Made by a program: the position numbers and the translations under genes. DNA of 64,000 bases, from NCBI RefSeq assembly GCF_030445035.2, contig NC_080689.1, positions 24,333,278 to 24,397,277 on the forward strand, written 5' to 3'. Under the pieces are notes generated by a model. The model was not told where the DNA came from and did not search any database. It saw only the letters and a program-made list of their open reading frames with translations. This document shows, piece by piece, positions 1-12,709 of this stretch; positions within the stretch are counted from its first letter, which is position 1; every line of letters starts with the position of its first letter. This DNA comes from Dasypus novemcinctus (lineage: Eukaryota; Chordata; Mammalia; Cingulata; Dasypodidae).

Positions 1-656
1 TGCTTTCCTAAATCCAATGAACGCATTTTCCTTTTCATCTTACATGACCACCCTGCAGCACTCAACACTATTGGCCACCCACTTATCTTGAAACCCTTTC
101 TTCATGGCAGTGGTGGAGCAGAGGGTGACCCTCCCTCAGGGACCTTGTGCAAGGGTTCCTAGACTGGGAGCCAGCTTGGAATCCATGGCTTCTAAAGTCA
201 TCTTCAGTCCTAAAGTGATTCAACTCCACAGTTTTAATTTAAAAGAACTTGAATTGGCTCTTGATGCATTGAAGACTCTGATTTTATTTGGCTCTACCCA
301 AGGGTAGATCAGGACTATGCCATATGGTATGATGAGTAGGGCAGCCAAAATTCTAGTTGTCCCAAAGTATCTTCCCCTCTGCCTGCTCAGGGGCATGAAA
401 TTCTTACCGTGTATTTCGTCCATTTTGTCTGTTGTCAGTTTTTTTTCCCAAAAAGACTATAAATGTCTTAGAGGTGTGACTATATTTTTGTTACTGTTGG
501 CATTTAGTGGATATTCAAAGGTATTTATCAAATGAATGAATGAATGAATGAAGGGCCATACTTAGTCTTAATTGTGTTCAATCACAGCTGTCAACAGAGC
601 AACAGGAAGGTGATTTCTTGCGGGCTATTTGCTTCATATAACCCTTGTCCCCACAG
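1..656 (+). other. VIT: VIT last intron (3' part)
   Basis: This is intronic sequence upstream of the terminal VIT exon. It ends in a usable splice acceptor, with a pyrimidine run and CCCCACAG just before position 657. Around 480-552 there is a relict resembling the end of an L2 element, with a short TGAA microsatellite at about 533-552. The open frames here show no coding character. Confidence 0.7.
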
Positions 657-835
657 GTGTGATCACCTATGCAATAGGTGTGGCCTGGGCTGCACAGGAC
701 GAACTCGAAGTCATCGCCACTTACCCTGCCAGGGACCACTCCTTCTTCATGGACGAGTTTGACAACCTCTACAGACTGGTCCCCACAATTATCCAGAACA
801 TTTGTACAGAGTTTAACTCACAGCCTCGAAATTGA
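657..835 (+). CDS. VIT: Vitrin, terminal coding exon (C-terminal end)
   Basis: This exon encodes the last 59 residues of vitrin, an extracellular-matrix protein with an LCCL domain and two von Willebrand A domains. The peptide runs from GVITYAIGVAWAAQDELEVI to the C-terminal FNSQPRN and stop TGA at 833-835. It covers the last strand and helix of the second vWA domain. The exon starts after CCCCACAG, in phase completing a split glycine codon. The related protein cochlin ends differently in my memory (a FLESQQ-type tail), so vitrin is preferred. The gene converges on STRN, as I recall for human. Upstream exons lie outside the window and no frame damage is seen. Confidence 0.9.
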
Positions 836-1544
836 ATTCAGAGCCCGCAAAGCACAAGCAAATGCTGCTCTACCAGCCGGCTCTCTGGACCACCTCGGAC
901 GCTTTATGGGGCAGGCACCGGGGCAGGCACGGGGCAGCCAGGCCCCGGGAGCTTGGGGAACTAAATGTGTTGTTACTCTTCTTTACCATTGTTGTTTTCT
1001 GTACTTCAAAATTTGGAGGTAGAAAGATGATCATACATTTGTAGACTAAGCCAAAATTATGCATCATTTTGAGGCTGTTGGGGATTTTACATTTTGACAA
1101 TTGCTTTCAAAATAATGTTCAGAATCGAGTGCAGCACTTCTGACAGGCTTAAATGAAGCTCTTGCAAGACTTTTTAAATTCTTATTTCTCAATAGAATTT
1201 TGTAACCCACAACAAGTTTCATTTTGTCATGATACTGTAGGAGTTGCTTAATTAGATGTTTACAAGGATTACAGGCAATCGTTCTGTTATGTGCAGTGTT
1301 CCCGGGGTTTGTGGCAGGACCTCCTTATGCCCTCCTGGCTCCCCAGAGCCCCTGCTGTGCACTCCTGCCTGGCCCAAGGTGTCAGCATTCCCACGGGGTG
1401 CAGAGGAACGGGGGCAGCAGCATAACTTCTCCTGACTTGCCTCCCTCTTCCCTGTTATCTGAATCACTGAGTGCCGCAACTGCCTCAGGAGCTTTGGGGG
1501 AACCAAGTTGGAAGACCAAGTTGATCTTGTTTGGAAGTGGTCCA

Positions 1545-1737
1545 TTGTGGGGGTACAGGTGCTCTCAGCCTGGGCTGCACATCAGAATCAGCTGGGAGCC
1601 TAAAATGCTGGTTTCCAGGTCCTATCACCATTCCAATGAAATCTTAGTCTCTGGGGCATGGAACCTGGACATTAGCATCTTTTTAAGTGCTCTCCTGGTG
1701 GTTCTGATATGGAACCAGGATAGAGAACCACTGAGCT
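1545..1737. mobile_element. MER5/MER20-type hAT-Charlie relict
   Basis: The segment carries the typical non-autonomous hAT pattern: GGTCC near one end, CTGCACATCAGAATCA in the middle, and GGTTCTGAT then GAACCACTGAG at the other end. It is old and diverged, and the exact subfamily is uncertain. Confidence 0.6.
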
Positions 1738-1850
1738 ATCCATAAGGGCTTTTGGGGAGAGTTCCTATTTTACCAGTTGTCCTGGGCCCCCGCCAGCATT
1801 TGTCCTGGATTTTTCACTTAACTAGACATTGTTATGAATAGTTACATTAA

Positions 1851-1856
1851 AATAAA
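1851..1856 (+). terminator. VIT: VIT polyadenylation signal (candidate)
   Basis: Canonical AATAAA about 1.0 kb after the VIT stop, with a GT-rich stretch starting about 15 bases downstream. It is the last such signal before a SINE at 2.0 kb. Confidence 0.55.
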
Positions 1857-2001
1857 CAAGACTGGTGTGGTTGAACTCCTCTTTTGACTTCCATCTATTA
1901 GGGTGTAAACTCATCTGTTAGGGTGTAAACTATTTGTGCAATGGGGAAACACTCAAAAGAATCATAAAAAAATATAACTTACCTGCCAAGTTATGTTTTA
2001 T

Positions 2002-2430
2002 CTTATTTTATTTTTTTAAGATTTTTTTTTTATTTATTTCTCTCCCCTTCTCCACCCTCCCCCCGAGTTGTCTGCTCTCTGTGTCCATTCTCTGTGTGTT
2101 CTTCTGTGACCGCTTCCATCCTCATCAGCGGCACCAGGAATCTGTGTTTCTTTTTGTTGTGTCATCTTGTTGTGTCAGCTCTCTGTGTGTGTGGCGCCAT
2201 TCCTGGGCAGACTGCACTTTCTTTTGCGCTGGGCAGCCCTCCTATGGGGCACACTCCTTGTGTGTGGGGCTCCCCTACACGGGGGACACCCCTGCGTGGC
2301 ACAGCACTCCTTGCGCGCTTCAGCACTGCGCATGAGCCAGCTGCACACGGGTCAAGGAGACCCGGGTTTGAACCGCGGACCTCCCATGTGGTAGACGGAC
2401 GCCCTATCCATTGGGCCAAGTCCGCTTCCC
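2002..2430 (-). mobile_element. DAS-type tRNA-derived SINE, full length
   Basis: Reverse-strand SINE: T-rich tail complement at 2002-2040, then the long body, then the tRNA-like head whose complement ends CCAAGTCCGCTTCCC. Perfect 14-bp target duplications AAGTTATGTTTTAT flank it at 1988-2001 and 2431-2444. Cysteine-rich open frames inside are by-products of the SINE body. Confidence 0.92.
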
Positions 2431-2444
2431 AAGTTATGTTTTAT

Positions 2445-2993
2445 TAAAATGTGTGTTGGGGAATGTTACTCTGAATAGAGGCAATAGATAGTACATGTGT
2501 TAATACTCGGGTAAAAAAATTGCACAACACACTAGAATTGAGGATATTGTCCATTTAGTAGAATTTGCTTTGAGCTAACCAAATCTCTCAGTACCTGGAG
2601 AGAGGGTATATTGTCAATAAAAATATTGTGGTCTACAGTAAAAAATCAATGAAAGGTGTCAGCAATTTCAAACTTATTTACCATAAAATTTACTTTGAAG
2701 GTGCTGCACGTAGTTTTGTTCAAAAACTTCAAAGTAAGAAAAAACATTTTAAAAAAGGAAATTCTTCTGAAAGATACTGGTGGCACACCATTAGAGACAG
2801 CTGCAGCTAAGAAACTAATTTAAAAACTTAAGTACTGGGAACAATTATTCTGCCTGTTTTGACTGTGCAGGTAAATCAATATAAAAGGGTTTTTTCTATG
2901 TTGCTTTAATGGACACCTATAAATCATTTTATTTCTTTAAAGAAAAATTGTGCTTTCAAAAATAAGCTTTCGAAAACAGCTATTTTATGGGGG
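2445..2993. other. AT-rich spacer, nothing recognised
   Basis: AT-rich intergenic sequence between a SINE and an interspersed repeat. I see no coding or RNA signal. It may include undetected old L1 remnants. Confidence 0.5.
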
Positions 2994-3427
2994 TGTATTA
3001 GTCTGGGTTCTCCAGGGAAACAGAACCAGTAGAAGATATCTGTAAATAGCATGAGATTTTATAAAATTGTCTCATACAACCATGGGGCTACACAAGTCCA
3101 AACGCCACAGGGCAGGCTGCACAGGGCCTCTCTTGAAGGTCCTTGATGAGTTCCCCAGGAGACAGATGCTGGCTATCTGAAGTAGAGATGGAAATTCTCT
3201 GAATGCTGAAATCACTTCCCCTTTTAAGGCTTTCAACTAACTGGATGAGACATCACTGCTGACAGCAGGCTCTTCAGTTGATTGTAGATGTAACCAGCCA
3301 TCTATGCAACCAACTCACTAATGATTCAAGTCCATGAAATGCCCTTGTATTACAATTAGCCTAGTGCTTGCTTGACCAAACGACTGGGCACCATTATCTG
3401 ACCGAGTTGACACATTAACCTAACCTC
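2994..3427. repeat. Interspersed repeat, TTAGTC..GGTTCTCCAGGGAAACAG family
   Basis: It begins GTATTAGTCTGGGTTCTCCA and ends near GAGTTGACACATTAACC, with TTTCAACTAACTGGATGAGA and TTGACCAAACGACTGGGCACC in the order found in a common mammalian interspersed repeat. I recognise the layout but cannot name the family with confidence; an LTR of the MaLR/ERVL group is my best guess. Confidence 0.6.
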
Positions 3428-5015
3428 ACAAAGGCCCTTAATAGAATAAAAACGATTTATCATCAAGTAGTAAATATTTCAAAAAAATAACAATTTTAAT
3501 TTTTTTAGTGTCTCTTTTCCCTCAGAAAATTGTCGCAGGTGGGAAAATAAATTATATGGTCACCCTAGTTACAGTTAGTGAGTTTTAAAAAGAAAAGAAA
3601 CATCTTCAAATGGGCCCATTGTCTACATCAAAAAATATTTCAGTGTATGCTCTGTGGAAGAAAGGATCATAAGAAGTGAAATTGCTGATGAGCTCAGAGG
3701 CTATGGTGTCATCAAAATCGTCTGTGGAGAGAAAAACGGCAAGATAAGCACCAATATCTTCAGGAAACAAGAGAAAGTGACTGGGAAGTTGGTAGAAGAC
3801 AGTGATGAAAATGGGAAGCTGAATATAACCTGAGGGTAACTCCTCAGAAGGGGGCAGGCTTTGAAGGAGAAAGGAAGGGAGATAGTTTGAAAGGGACAGT
3901 GGGGTCACGGAACAAATGTGTTCCCATATTCCAGGCCAAAAATCCATGAGGTGAGAGAATGGTCTCCACTTGGGAGGTTGCAAGTGACAGCCAAGGTTCC
4001 TTTAGGTGGGGGCAAGAAGGTGAAGGGGCTGGAGCTTCAGAGAGCTTGCTGTCAACAGAGGGTTTTCTCAAGACAGAGTGGTAGGGCAGGGGAGGGAAGG
4101 GGTTGGGTCAAATCAGGGGATGCTCAGAGCAGTTTTGGGGATAAGGGTCCTGATAATGAAGGATGACCTGAGAGGCTTAGATCTACCTTCCACCTTCCCC
4201 AATCTGAACTGCTGGGGCAGGACGAAAACCTTAGCACTGGAAACAGAATCTCAGAGACAATCTATGCCAAACCCTCAAATCCCAAAGAGGAAACCAGGCC
4301 AAAAGAAAGCTGTGCAGCTACAGAGCGACAGGACTAGAATTCAGATCTCCTCTCTCTCCATCTATTGCTTCCTCTGACAGCTTTTGTTAGGGTCAGGGCT
4401 CCCACCCCATGCCCACCCACAAGTTGCACTCATTTCTGGGCTCTGGTGGGCTTTTACAGAAGTCTCTGAGTGGCATAAACTCCAGAGCCAGCTCCTAGGG
4501 CAACTCAGCCTTCCATCCCATGGCCTCAACAGAAAAGCTCTCCATGCCCTTTCTCCTCAAGGTCAAGCAAAAGAGCAGGTAAAGAGCACTACTACTCTTT
4601 GTCTGGGTACATACAATGTCTACCTTCCACTCAATTTTCCTACCTATCAGGAGTTAAGGCCTTTCAGAAGGCGCTTCTTTGCTAAGGTTTGAAGTCCTGC
4701 AACAAGGCTCAGCTAAAAATCTCTGACCAAACTGGCAGGGGTCAAATGTTTCTTGTTTCCCTGGGCTCTTTAACCTCTTTTGAATAAGACAAACCCTCCA
4801 TAAAGCAAGTTTTCCAGCAGTAGTCTCTCAAGGCCAGTATGGGTTTAAAAGAACACATTGCCTCTGCTTCCAAGGATTTCCAAAGAGGAACACCCAGATA
4901 ATAATGTAATTTCAAAGGAAAATCCTAAGAATTATTCTACCCTTAAAATTACCAATATATTAATGTAGTAAACAGGAGACATGCTTGAAAGATACGAATT
5001 CAACTACTTCGGATA
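3428..5015. other. Intergenic, no gene seen
   Basis: About 1.6 kb without a convincing coding frame. About 4240-4375 loosely resembles a degenerate MIR/L3-type fragment (GAGGAAACCAGGCC, then an ACAGGACTAGAATTCAGATC pattern). The rest is unassigned. Confidence 0.4.
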
Positions 5016-5177
5016 GAGACATTTATTCAACTAATGCCTTTGAGGAATTCACAGTCCAGTGGGAAACTACACACAAATGAATAATTAAATCATATACTTA
5101 TTACAGAATTATGAACCAAGTGCATGACTGGCAATTATAAATGACCTCATGAGAAATAAAATTGTAATAACACCTAA

Positions 5178-5404
5178 CTATTAGTGGGTGCTTGCTGTTT
5201 CCAGGCACTGCTTGAAGGGCTTTGCATGTCTTAACTCACTTCTCCCTACAATTTGCTGAGAGATATTATTATTACTCTCATTTTGTAGATCGTACAAATG
5301 AGGCAGGGCAGTGTCAAGTGACTTGCCCAAGGTCACTGGGCAGAGGTCGGAATCAAGCCTAGACAATCTGACACTAGAGTCTATATACTTAACCACTTCG
5401 TTCT
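5178..5404 (+). mobile_element. MIR SINE fragment
   Basis: Core and 3' features of MIR are visible: CCAGGCACTGCTTGAAGGGC, a TATTATTATTACTCTCATTTT segment, TGACTTGCCCAAGGTCACT, and the terminal CTTAACCACTTC. It is ancient and diverged. The preceding 150 bases (5016-5177) look like an L2 fragment. Confidence 0.85.
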
Positions 5405-6151
5405 CTCTAGCAAGCTTGACAATTTAAACTATACATGTAATTCTACATGATCTGTTACATGTACAGGGTCTGCTACATGTACAATGAAAGAGGGGCTATT
5501 AAATAACCAATGTAAGCTCCACTTCTCCCCATCAGTCCCCCTGATTCTCTGCACAGCCATCCTGCCCTCACTTAAGATGGCTGATTTTAATCTCTGGCCC
5601 ACAGTCCCTGTAGATCCCTGAACATGGTGGACTCGCCTTCCTCTTTCTAAATTCCTACTCATTCAAGTCTTACTTCAAACCCCATCCCCTCTTTGGAGCC
5701 TCTCCTGACTTGCTCAGGTAGACTTAGGCTCCCTATTCTACGGAGACCTCTTTGGAGGACACAACCCTTCTCACTGGGGGACACAATGCACACACATCAT
5801 CAAGAGCATAGAATATGGGAATGAAAACTTAGAATTTAAACCAACTGACAGTGCAAACCCCTGATGGCACTGGGGGAATAAGAGAGGAAGATATTTCAGG
5901 AAAAGAGAAACAGAGTGCCATGGCAAGAGAAAGGGAGACTCTAATTCCACCCAAATAGTTTAGTCTTCTGACTATCCTTCTAAGGGTCATTACTGCTATT
6001 ACAGTCACTGTTTTGCTAGGACCAGAACTAATGGCCGGGCAGCTCTGTTCGACACTTTCCCCTCTCATTTCCCCTCTGGAAGTGCAAAGCCAAGGGGAGG
6101 GAATTAGCTTACTTCCTTTTCTGTTTACCTCCCTGAGCTTAGTTCAACAAA
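5405..6151. other. Intergenic, possible L2 relict
   Basis: At about 5660-5780 an order of motifs (TCTTACTTCAAACCCCATCC, then CTCTCCTGACTTGCTCAGGT) recalls the 3' half of L2. No coding frame is supported in the rest. Confidence 0.4.
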
Positions 6152-7048
<897 letters not shown>

Positions 7049-7083
7049 CTAGAAAATGGGGTCGATGGCTGTGTGCACCGCAA

Positions 7084-7520
7084 TCTCCAAACATGTTTTA
7101 AATACTATGTGCCAGGCAACTGTGACAGGCACTGGGGTACAAAGATGAATAAGACCTGGTCCCTGCCCCAAGAAGCTTAGGCTAGCATGGGAGAGAGGAA
7201 TGAACAGGTAAATCTGACTAATGCAGCAGGCCACGAGCAAGCTTGGGAAGGCTTCCTGAGCTGGGTTTTCTGGGAAGAGTCCATTTTAGCCAGGCAAGGA
7301 AAACTAGAAATAGTAGGCAAGCAGAAGGAATGAGATGAGCAAAGGTACGGAAGCATGAAAGTGTGGAGCACAGTGAGGATGACAGCAGGAAACTCGAGGT
7401 GGAGCTGTCAAGAAATGAGACCAGAGAGTGAGGCAGGAACTTGGAAGGCTGGGTTGGTTAACGTGGTCCTGGTTGTAACAGAAACCTATGTCACAGTAGT
7501 TCTAGTAAAAGGGGAAATTT
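7084..7520 (+). mobile_element. L2 LINE fragment
   Basis: Contains the L2 signature order: TACTATGTGCCAGGCA, GGGTACAAAGATGAATAAGA, CCCTGCCCCAAGAAGCTTAG, AACAGGTAAAT, then a later AAAGGTACGGAAGCATGAAAG segment. It is noncoding and ancient. Confidence 0.75.
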
Positions 7521-7604
7521 TGGAAAGAAACTGGAGTAACTCATGAACTCCAAAGACAGCAGCAGAGTATTAGAAATGGGGCAGAGTGCTGAGCTTCCCG
7601 TCGG

Positions 7605-7622
7605 GCCCCACGGTGGGCACCA
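7605..7622 (-). other. Retroviral primer-binding site, Lys-tRNA type
   Basis: Read on the minus strand, 18 bases (TGGTGCCCACCGTGGGGC) match the tRNA-Lys(1,2) primer-binding site of class II/betaretrovirus-like elements with about two mismatches. They sit two bases downstream of a CA that can end the LTR. Confidence 0.7.
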
Positions 7623-7624
7623 GT

Positions 7625-7890
7625 TGCTGCAACCAGCTCAGCAATAGGTTGGCTCGAAGGGAAGGCGATGCAGAATTTAAAGAAATAAAAGACAGAGAGA
7701 CACACAAGAGAGGAAATAAAGATGGGACCAGGGGACACACAGCTTCTGGAACCGAGAGCTTCAACCCTAGTTTCTGCGTCATGTTTATTAGGAACTCCAA
7801 AGCAGCTGTTCCTCATCAGCTCAGCAGCCTTTACAATAACTGAGGACAAGTGCAACAAATAGGGAACAGGTAAGCCAGTCTCCCACAACA
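7625..7890 (-). mobile_element. 5' LTR of an endogenous retrovirus (class II-like)
   Basis: On the minus strand the segment starts TGTTGTGGGAGAC and ends GGTTGCAGCA, giving the TG...CA termini of an LTR of 266 bases. It contains an AATAAA signal (in CCTAATAAACATGA) and a T-rich U5, and is followed by the primer-binding site. Beyond about 7540 I see no gag, pol or env sequence, so this is a 5' LTR plus leader remnant of a broken provirus. Open frames within it are not genes. Confidence 0.65.
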
Positions 7891-10561
7891 GCAGAGGGAC
7901 AGGAGTGGGACTGGAGAACCTGGTAGCCCTCTCACTCCATCCTCCCCCAGAATGATCTTCATTTGGAAATGGGTGAGCCAGGCTGGGGAGAGGGAGCTGA
8001 GTGGACGCTCCTGCCCCTTAGGGCTGTACCCCCATTACACCCCATGATGCAGCCCTTTCAACAGGGCCACCCAGCGAAACTGGCTGATGTAGTGGGAAGG
8101 CGTGGACACTCACATCCGTCTCTGTGATCCCCTACAATTAATAATCCTTTGAAGTTCCTTGAAGCATCAAGCTTCTTGAACTCTGATGAATCCATGTCCA
8201 CAGGTTTCCGAGATTAGAAAACCATCTGCAAGTGGAAAAATAGTCTTTCAGATCTGTAGCCTTAGAAGCTTTACCCAAGAAAGCCAGTGACTCCCTTTCT
8301 AAGGCTCCTTTCACTTTTCTTGGCCTCACTGGGTACACGATGTTGCTTGTGTATATGCCATTCACGGTTGAAAGGCCGTTCAACTTGTCAGGGGGACAGA
8401 AGTGATGCCTCTGGGTCCGCGTCTGTTTCTAGTACAAAGGCACCATATTTAAATAACCATCCACATAGAAAACAAATAAAGATGAAGAACCACACTTTCA
8501 ATGCAGGCTTTGCTTTTTCTTCTTCTTCTTTTAATGCCGTTTAATTGAAAAATACCAAGCTGAACTTTATCCCCACTATCCCTCTTATACAAACTGGGAC
8601 TGTAAGCCATGAGCTGCCCAAGTAAGCAAATACTATACTCAGCTTGGCACTTGAGATGTTCTCAAAAAAAAAACAAAAAACAATTCCAGCTGAATAGCTC
8701 CTTTCTGCTACTCCTCCAGTCTCACACTTGGTTGAGGTGAGCAGAGTACGTTCAGGATAATGGCAAGCTGGAATGGGAGGTTCTACACAAAGAGTCCTTA
8801 CACGACTGCCAAGGGCAGAGGCCAGGAGGAGCCCGAACTGCACACACCCCAACCTCCAGACCCTAACCCAATTTAACTGCTGTTGGTCTGACATGCCCAA
8901 GTATCTGTAAACCTGTAGCCTGATATTATTACATTAATTTTTTTTTCCAAAAATCCCAATATTATACAAGTTCTCCTTTAAGTCATAGCGGAAGGGAGTT
9001 TCTTTCCAACTTCAATAGGAGGGTTGTGAAGCATTCTATAACCAAAGAGAGAACAGGGACAAGTAGAAACATTAAAAAAAAAAAAAAAAAAAAAACCCGT
9101 GGCAAAGACTGCCTAAGATACGAACCAAGCAAAATAAATGAGCAGAGTTTCCTAAGGGGCAAAGCAGCGATGTGATTTGGTTTTCCCCTAAGCAAATGCC
9201 CTCAACCAGCCAGGAGACAGCTGCAGAGTGGAAACTTCAGGAGGTCTTCCCAGTTTCTATGATCCAAAGGCAAGCCCAGAACACCCCCACGCCTCTTCCT
9301 CCCTTCAGAGAGGAGGTGTTCTGCCGAAGTGGAAAATCAACACTTTCACCCTGGAGTTGTTTTAGTCCCAGAGAGTCAGCAAAGATCTCCGGATGCAAAA
9401 TGATGGACCAGCGGCAGCCTCGGTGGGGAGCTGCTGGGCCCACATGAGTAGTAGCAGAGACGGCCCGGCAGGGCCACGGGTTTGTTCGTGAGCAGATCTG
9501 GGACATTCCTCATAGACATCACCCCCCCTCCAAATATCTGGTCCTGAAATATGCCTGGGAGGACAAGTCAATACCATCGAGTGATTATTGTCATGTAACT
9601 CCACTTGCACCCACAGACTAGGGAGGCCTAGGAAAATTCTGAGGACAATAGTAAACCCAGTAGATAGGTTATGAAGTCCCCATGAGCCAGAAACTGTACT
9701 AGAGGCTTTACATTCATTATATCCTAGAATATGTGCAAAGTCCACGAGGTTGAAGAAATGTGTATATCAAAGTCACTCTTCTTCCACCCTCCTCTTGGGA
9801 CATGGGTCTTGAATGCCAAGCAACCATAGCTAGGAGTCAGCTGTTGGCCGAACATATTTTCCTAACTCCTTATATCCTCAGTTAGTGTCCTCCTTTGAGA
9901 CTCAGAGGACACAGGAGGTACGAAGGAAAGTGGAATCATGAATCTTGCTCCCCTGACTCCGGATCCAGTGCTCTCTTCATTACAGAAGACATGTCTTGCC
10001 CTCTCAGCTCTCCCTTCCCTTTTTTCACCGAGAGTCATCAGCTGCTTCACCCTCAGCCCTGTTTCCCTCCCACACAACTGCCTCACTCCCATCTTTTCAG
10101 TCATACAATCGAGAACCATCTTTTCACACAGTTCGTGCTTTTATTTCTTTTCTTTTTTTTTATCTCTATATTCTGCTCCACAGCATGGAAAGCCAGGCCT
10201 TGGAAGACTGGAAAGCTACTTGGAAGTTCTCAATTGCCTTTTGCCTTCTGTGTCCCTTTTCACATTTCCCCCCTGATCATTGCTTAAGAATTGCTCACCA
10301 GTTCAGGCATTAGTCCATTTGCTGGCAATCTCTTAACACAGTTTCACAGAGTAAGTGGCAGGTGCTACATGTGTTCTGTGCATGTGGGGGGTCGAAAGGA
10401 ATAGCATGAGTCCTAATGTGGAGACCTGCTTTTATATATTTTTAAAAGGTATTTGGTTAATCAAGTGTCTGGATTTCAAGGGACTCTGAACATTTGCAAA
10501 TCTAAGTATTTTATTTTATTTTACTGCATCCCAGTTTCTTTTTATTTATTTATTTTATTTT
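7891..10561. other. Intergenic, no gene seen
   Basis: About 2.7 kb. A run of 20 or more A at 9074-9095 and a short A-rich run at 8666-8690 suggest old retroposon tails. About 9660-9745 has a MIR-like string (GAGCCAGAAACTGTACTAGAGG then TTTACATTCATTATATCC). Open frames here show no conserved domain that I recognise. Confidence 0.4.
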
Positions 10562-12105
<1,544 letters not shown>

Positions 12106-12709
12106 ATGCTTAAGGGGGGGCATCTGACACAGGGCAGGCTTTTAGGGAGTGAGTGCTCATTTTGTCATAGTGGGTGATATTCATATTTTTGATGTAGGAA
12201 AACCAGTTTCATAGGGCTCAATCTAACATGGTGGCGGCGGCCGCGGCCGTCCTAATCCCGGCGTCTGTGTCTCTCCCCCACCGCAGCAGGGCCCAGCCTT
12301 TCCACTTCCCCAGGTGCCCAGGAGTGAACGTCCCTAAGTATTTTAGACACAAGTTGCTCTTGTGAAATTTTCTTTGACCAAACTCTAATTGTATCTCCGG
12401 ATAATTTCCTTGGGTGCAAGCCAGCTCAGGGCTGTCAGGCACACCCTCCAATTCCAGTCTCCATGGTAAAGATTGGTCCATCTGGAGTTCTTTCGAAAGA
12501 CCAAAAGGGGATGGCAACTGCAGGTGAATGGCTCGGCCATGGCACCCTGGTGACTTTGCATGCATCCACAGAGGCTATGTGAGCAAGCTCAGGCAGGGTC
12601 GGACCCAAGTCTTGGTGAGATGCCCCGTGATCCTGTCAAGAACATAACAAGATGGACCGTTAATGATGCACGAGGAATCACCAAACTGTCTTCCAAAGAG
12701 GTTGCACCT
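12106..12709. other. Unidentified segment with GC-rich, mRNA-like start
   Basis: From 12230 the plus strand reads ATGGTGGCGGCGGCC followed by further GCG/GCC codons, giving MVAAAAAVLIPASVSLPHRS and then about 25 more residues before a stop near 12363. This CpG-rich block is unlike its AT-rich surroundings and looks like the 5' end of a housekeeping mRNA. I could not identify a parent gene. The right end abuts the truncated 3' end of an L1. It could be a degenerate retrocopy or a relocated exon-1 fragment. Confidence 0.4.

Larger units (their letters stand above)
836..1870 (+). other. VIT: VIT 3' UTR (probable)
   Basis: This is the stretch from the VIT stop codon to a good polyadenylation signal, AATAAA at 1851-1856, followed by a GT-rich downstream element (TGGTGTGGTTG). 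The end is inferred because there are no transcript data. An old DNA-transposon relict lies inside at about 1545-1737. Confidence 0.6.

Noticed and set aside
657-835. COCH (cochlin) as the source of the left-edge exon
   Set aside because: The GVAWA core is shared, but the C-terminus FNSQPRN is that of vitrin. Cochlin ends in a different sequence as I remember it.
2094-2447. Cysteine-rich small proteins repeated at 2.1, 16.3, 18.1, 44.5, 47.6, 48.7, 50.4 and 59.2 kb
   Set aside because: Every one lies in a DAS-type SINE body. They are the same repeat read in different frames.
3606-3983. A 125-residue protein on the minus strand
   Set aside because: No domain, no conservation cue and an intergenic AT-rich setting. 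Most likely a chance frame.
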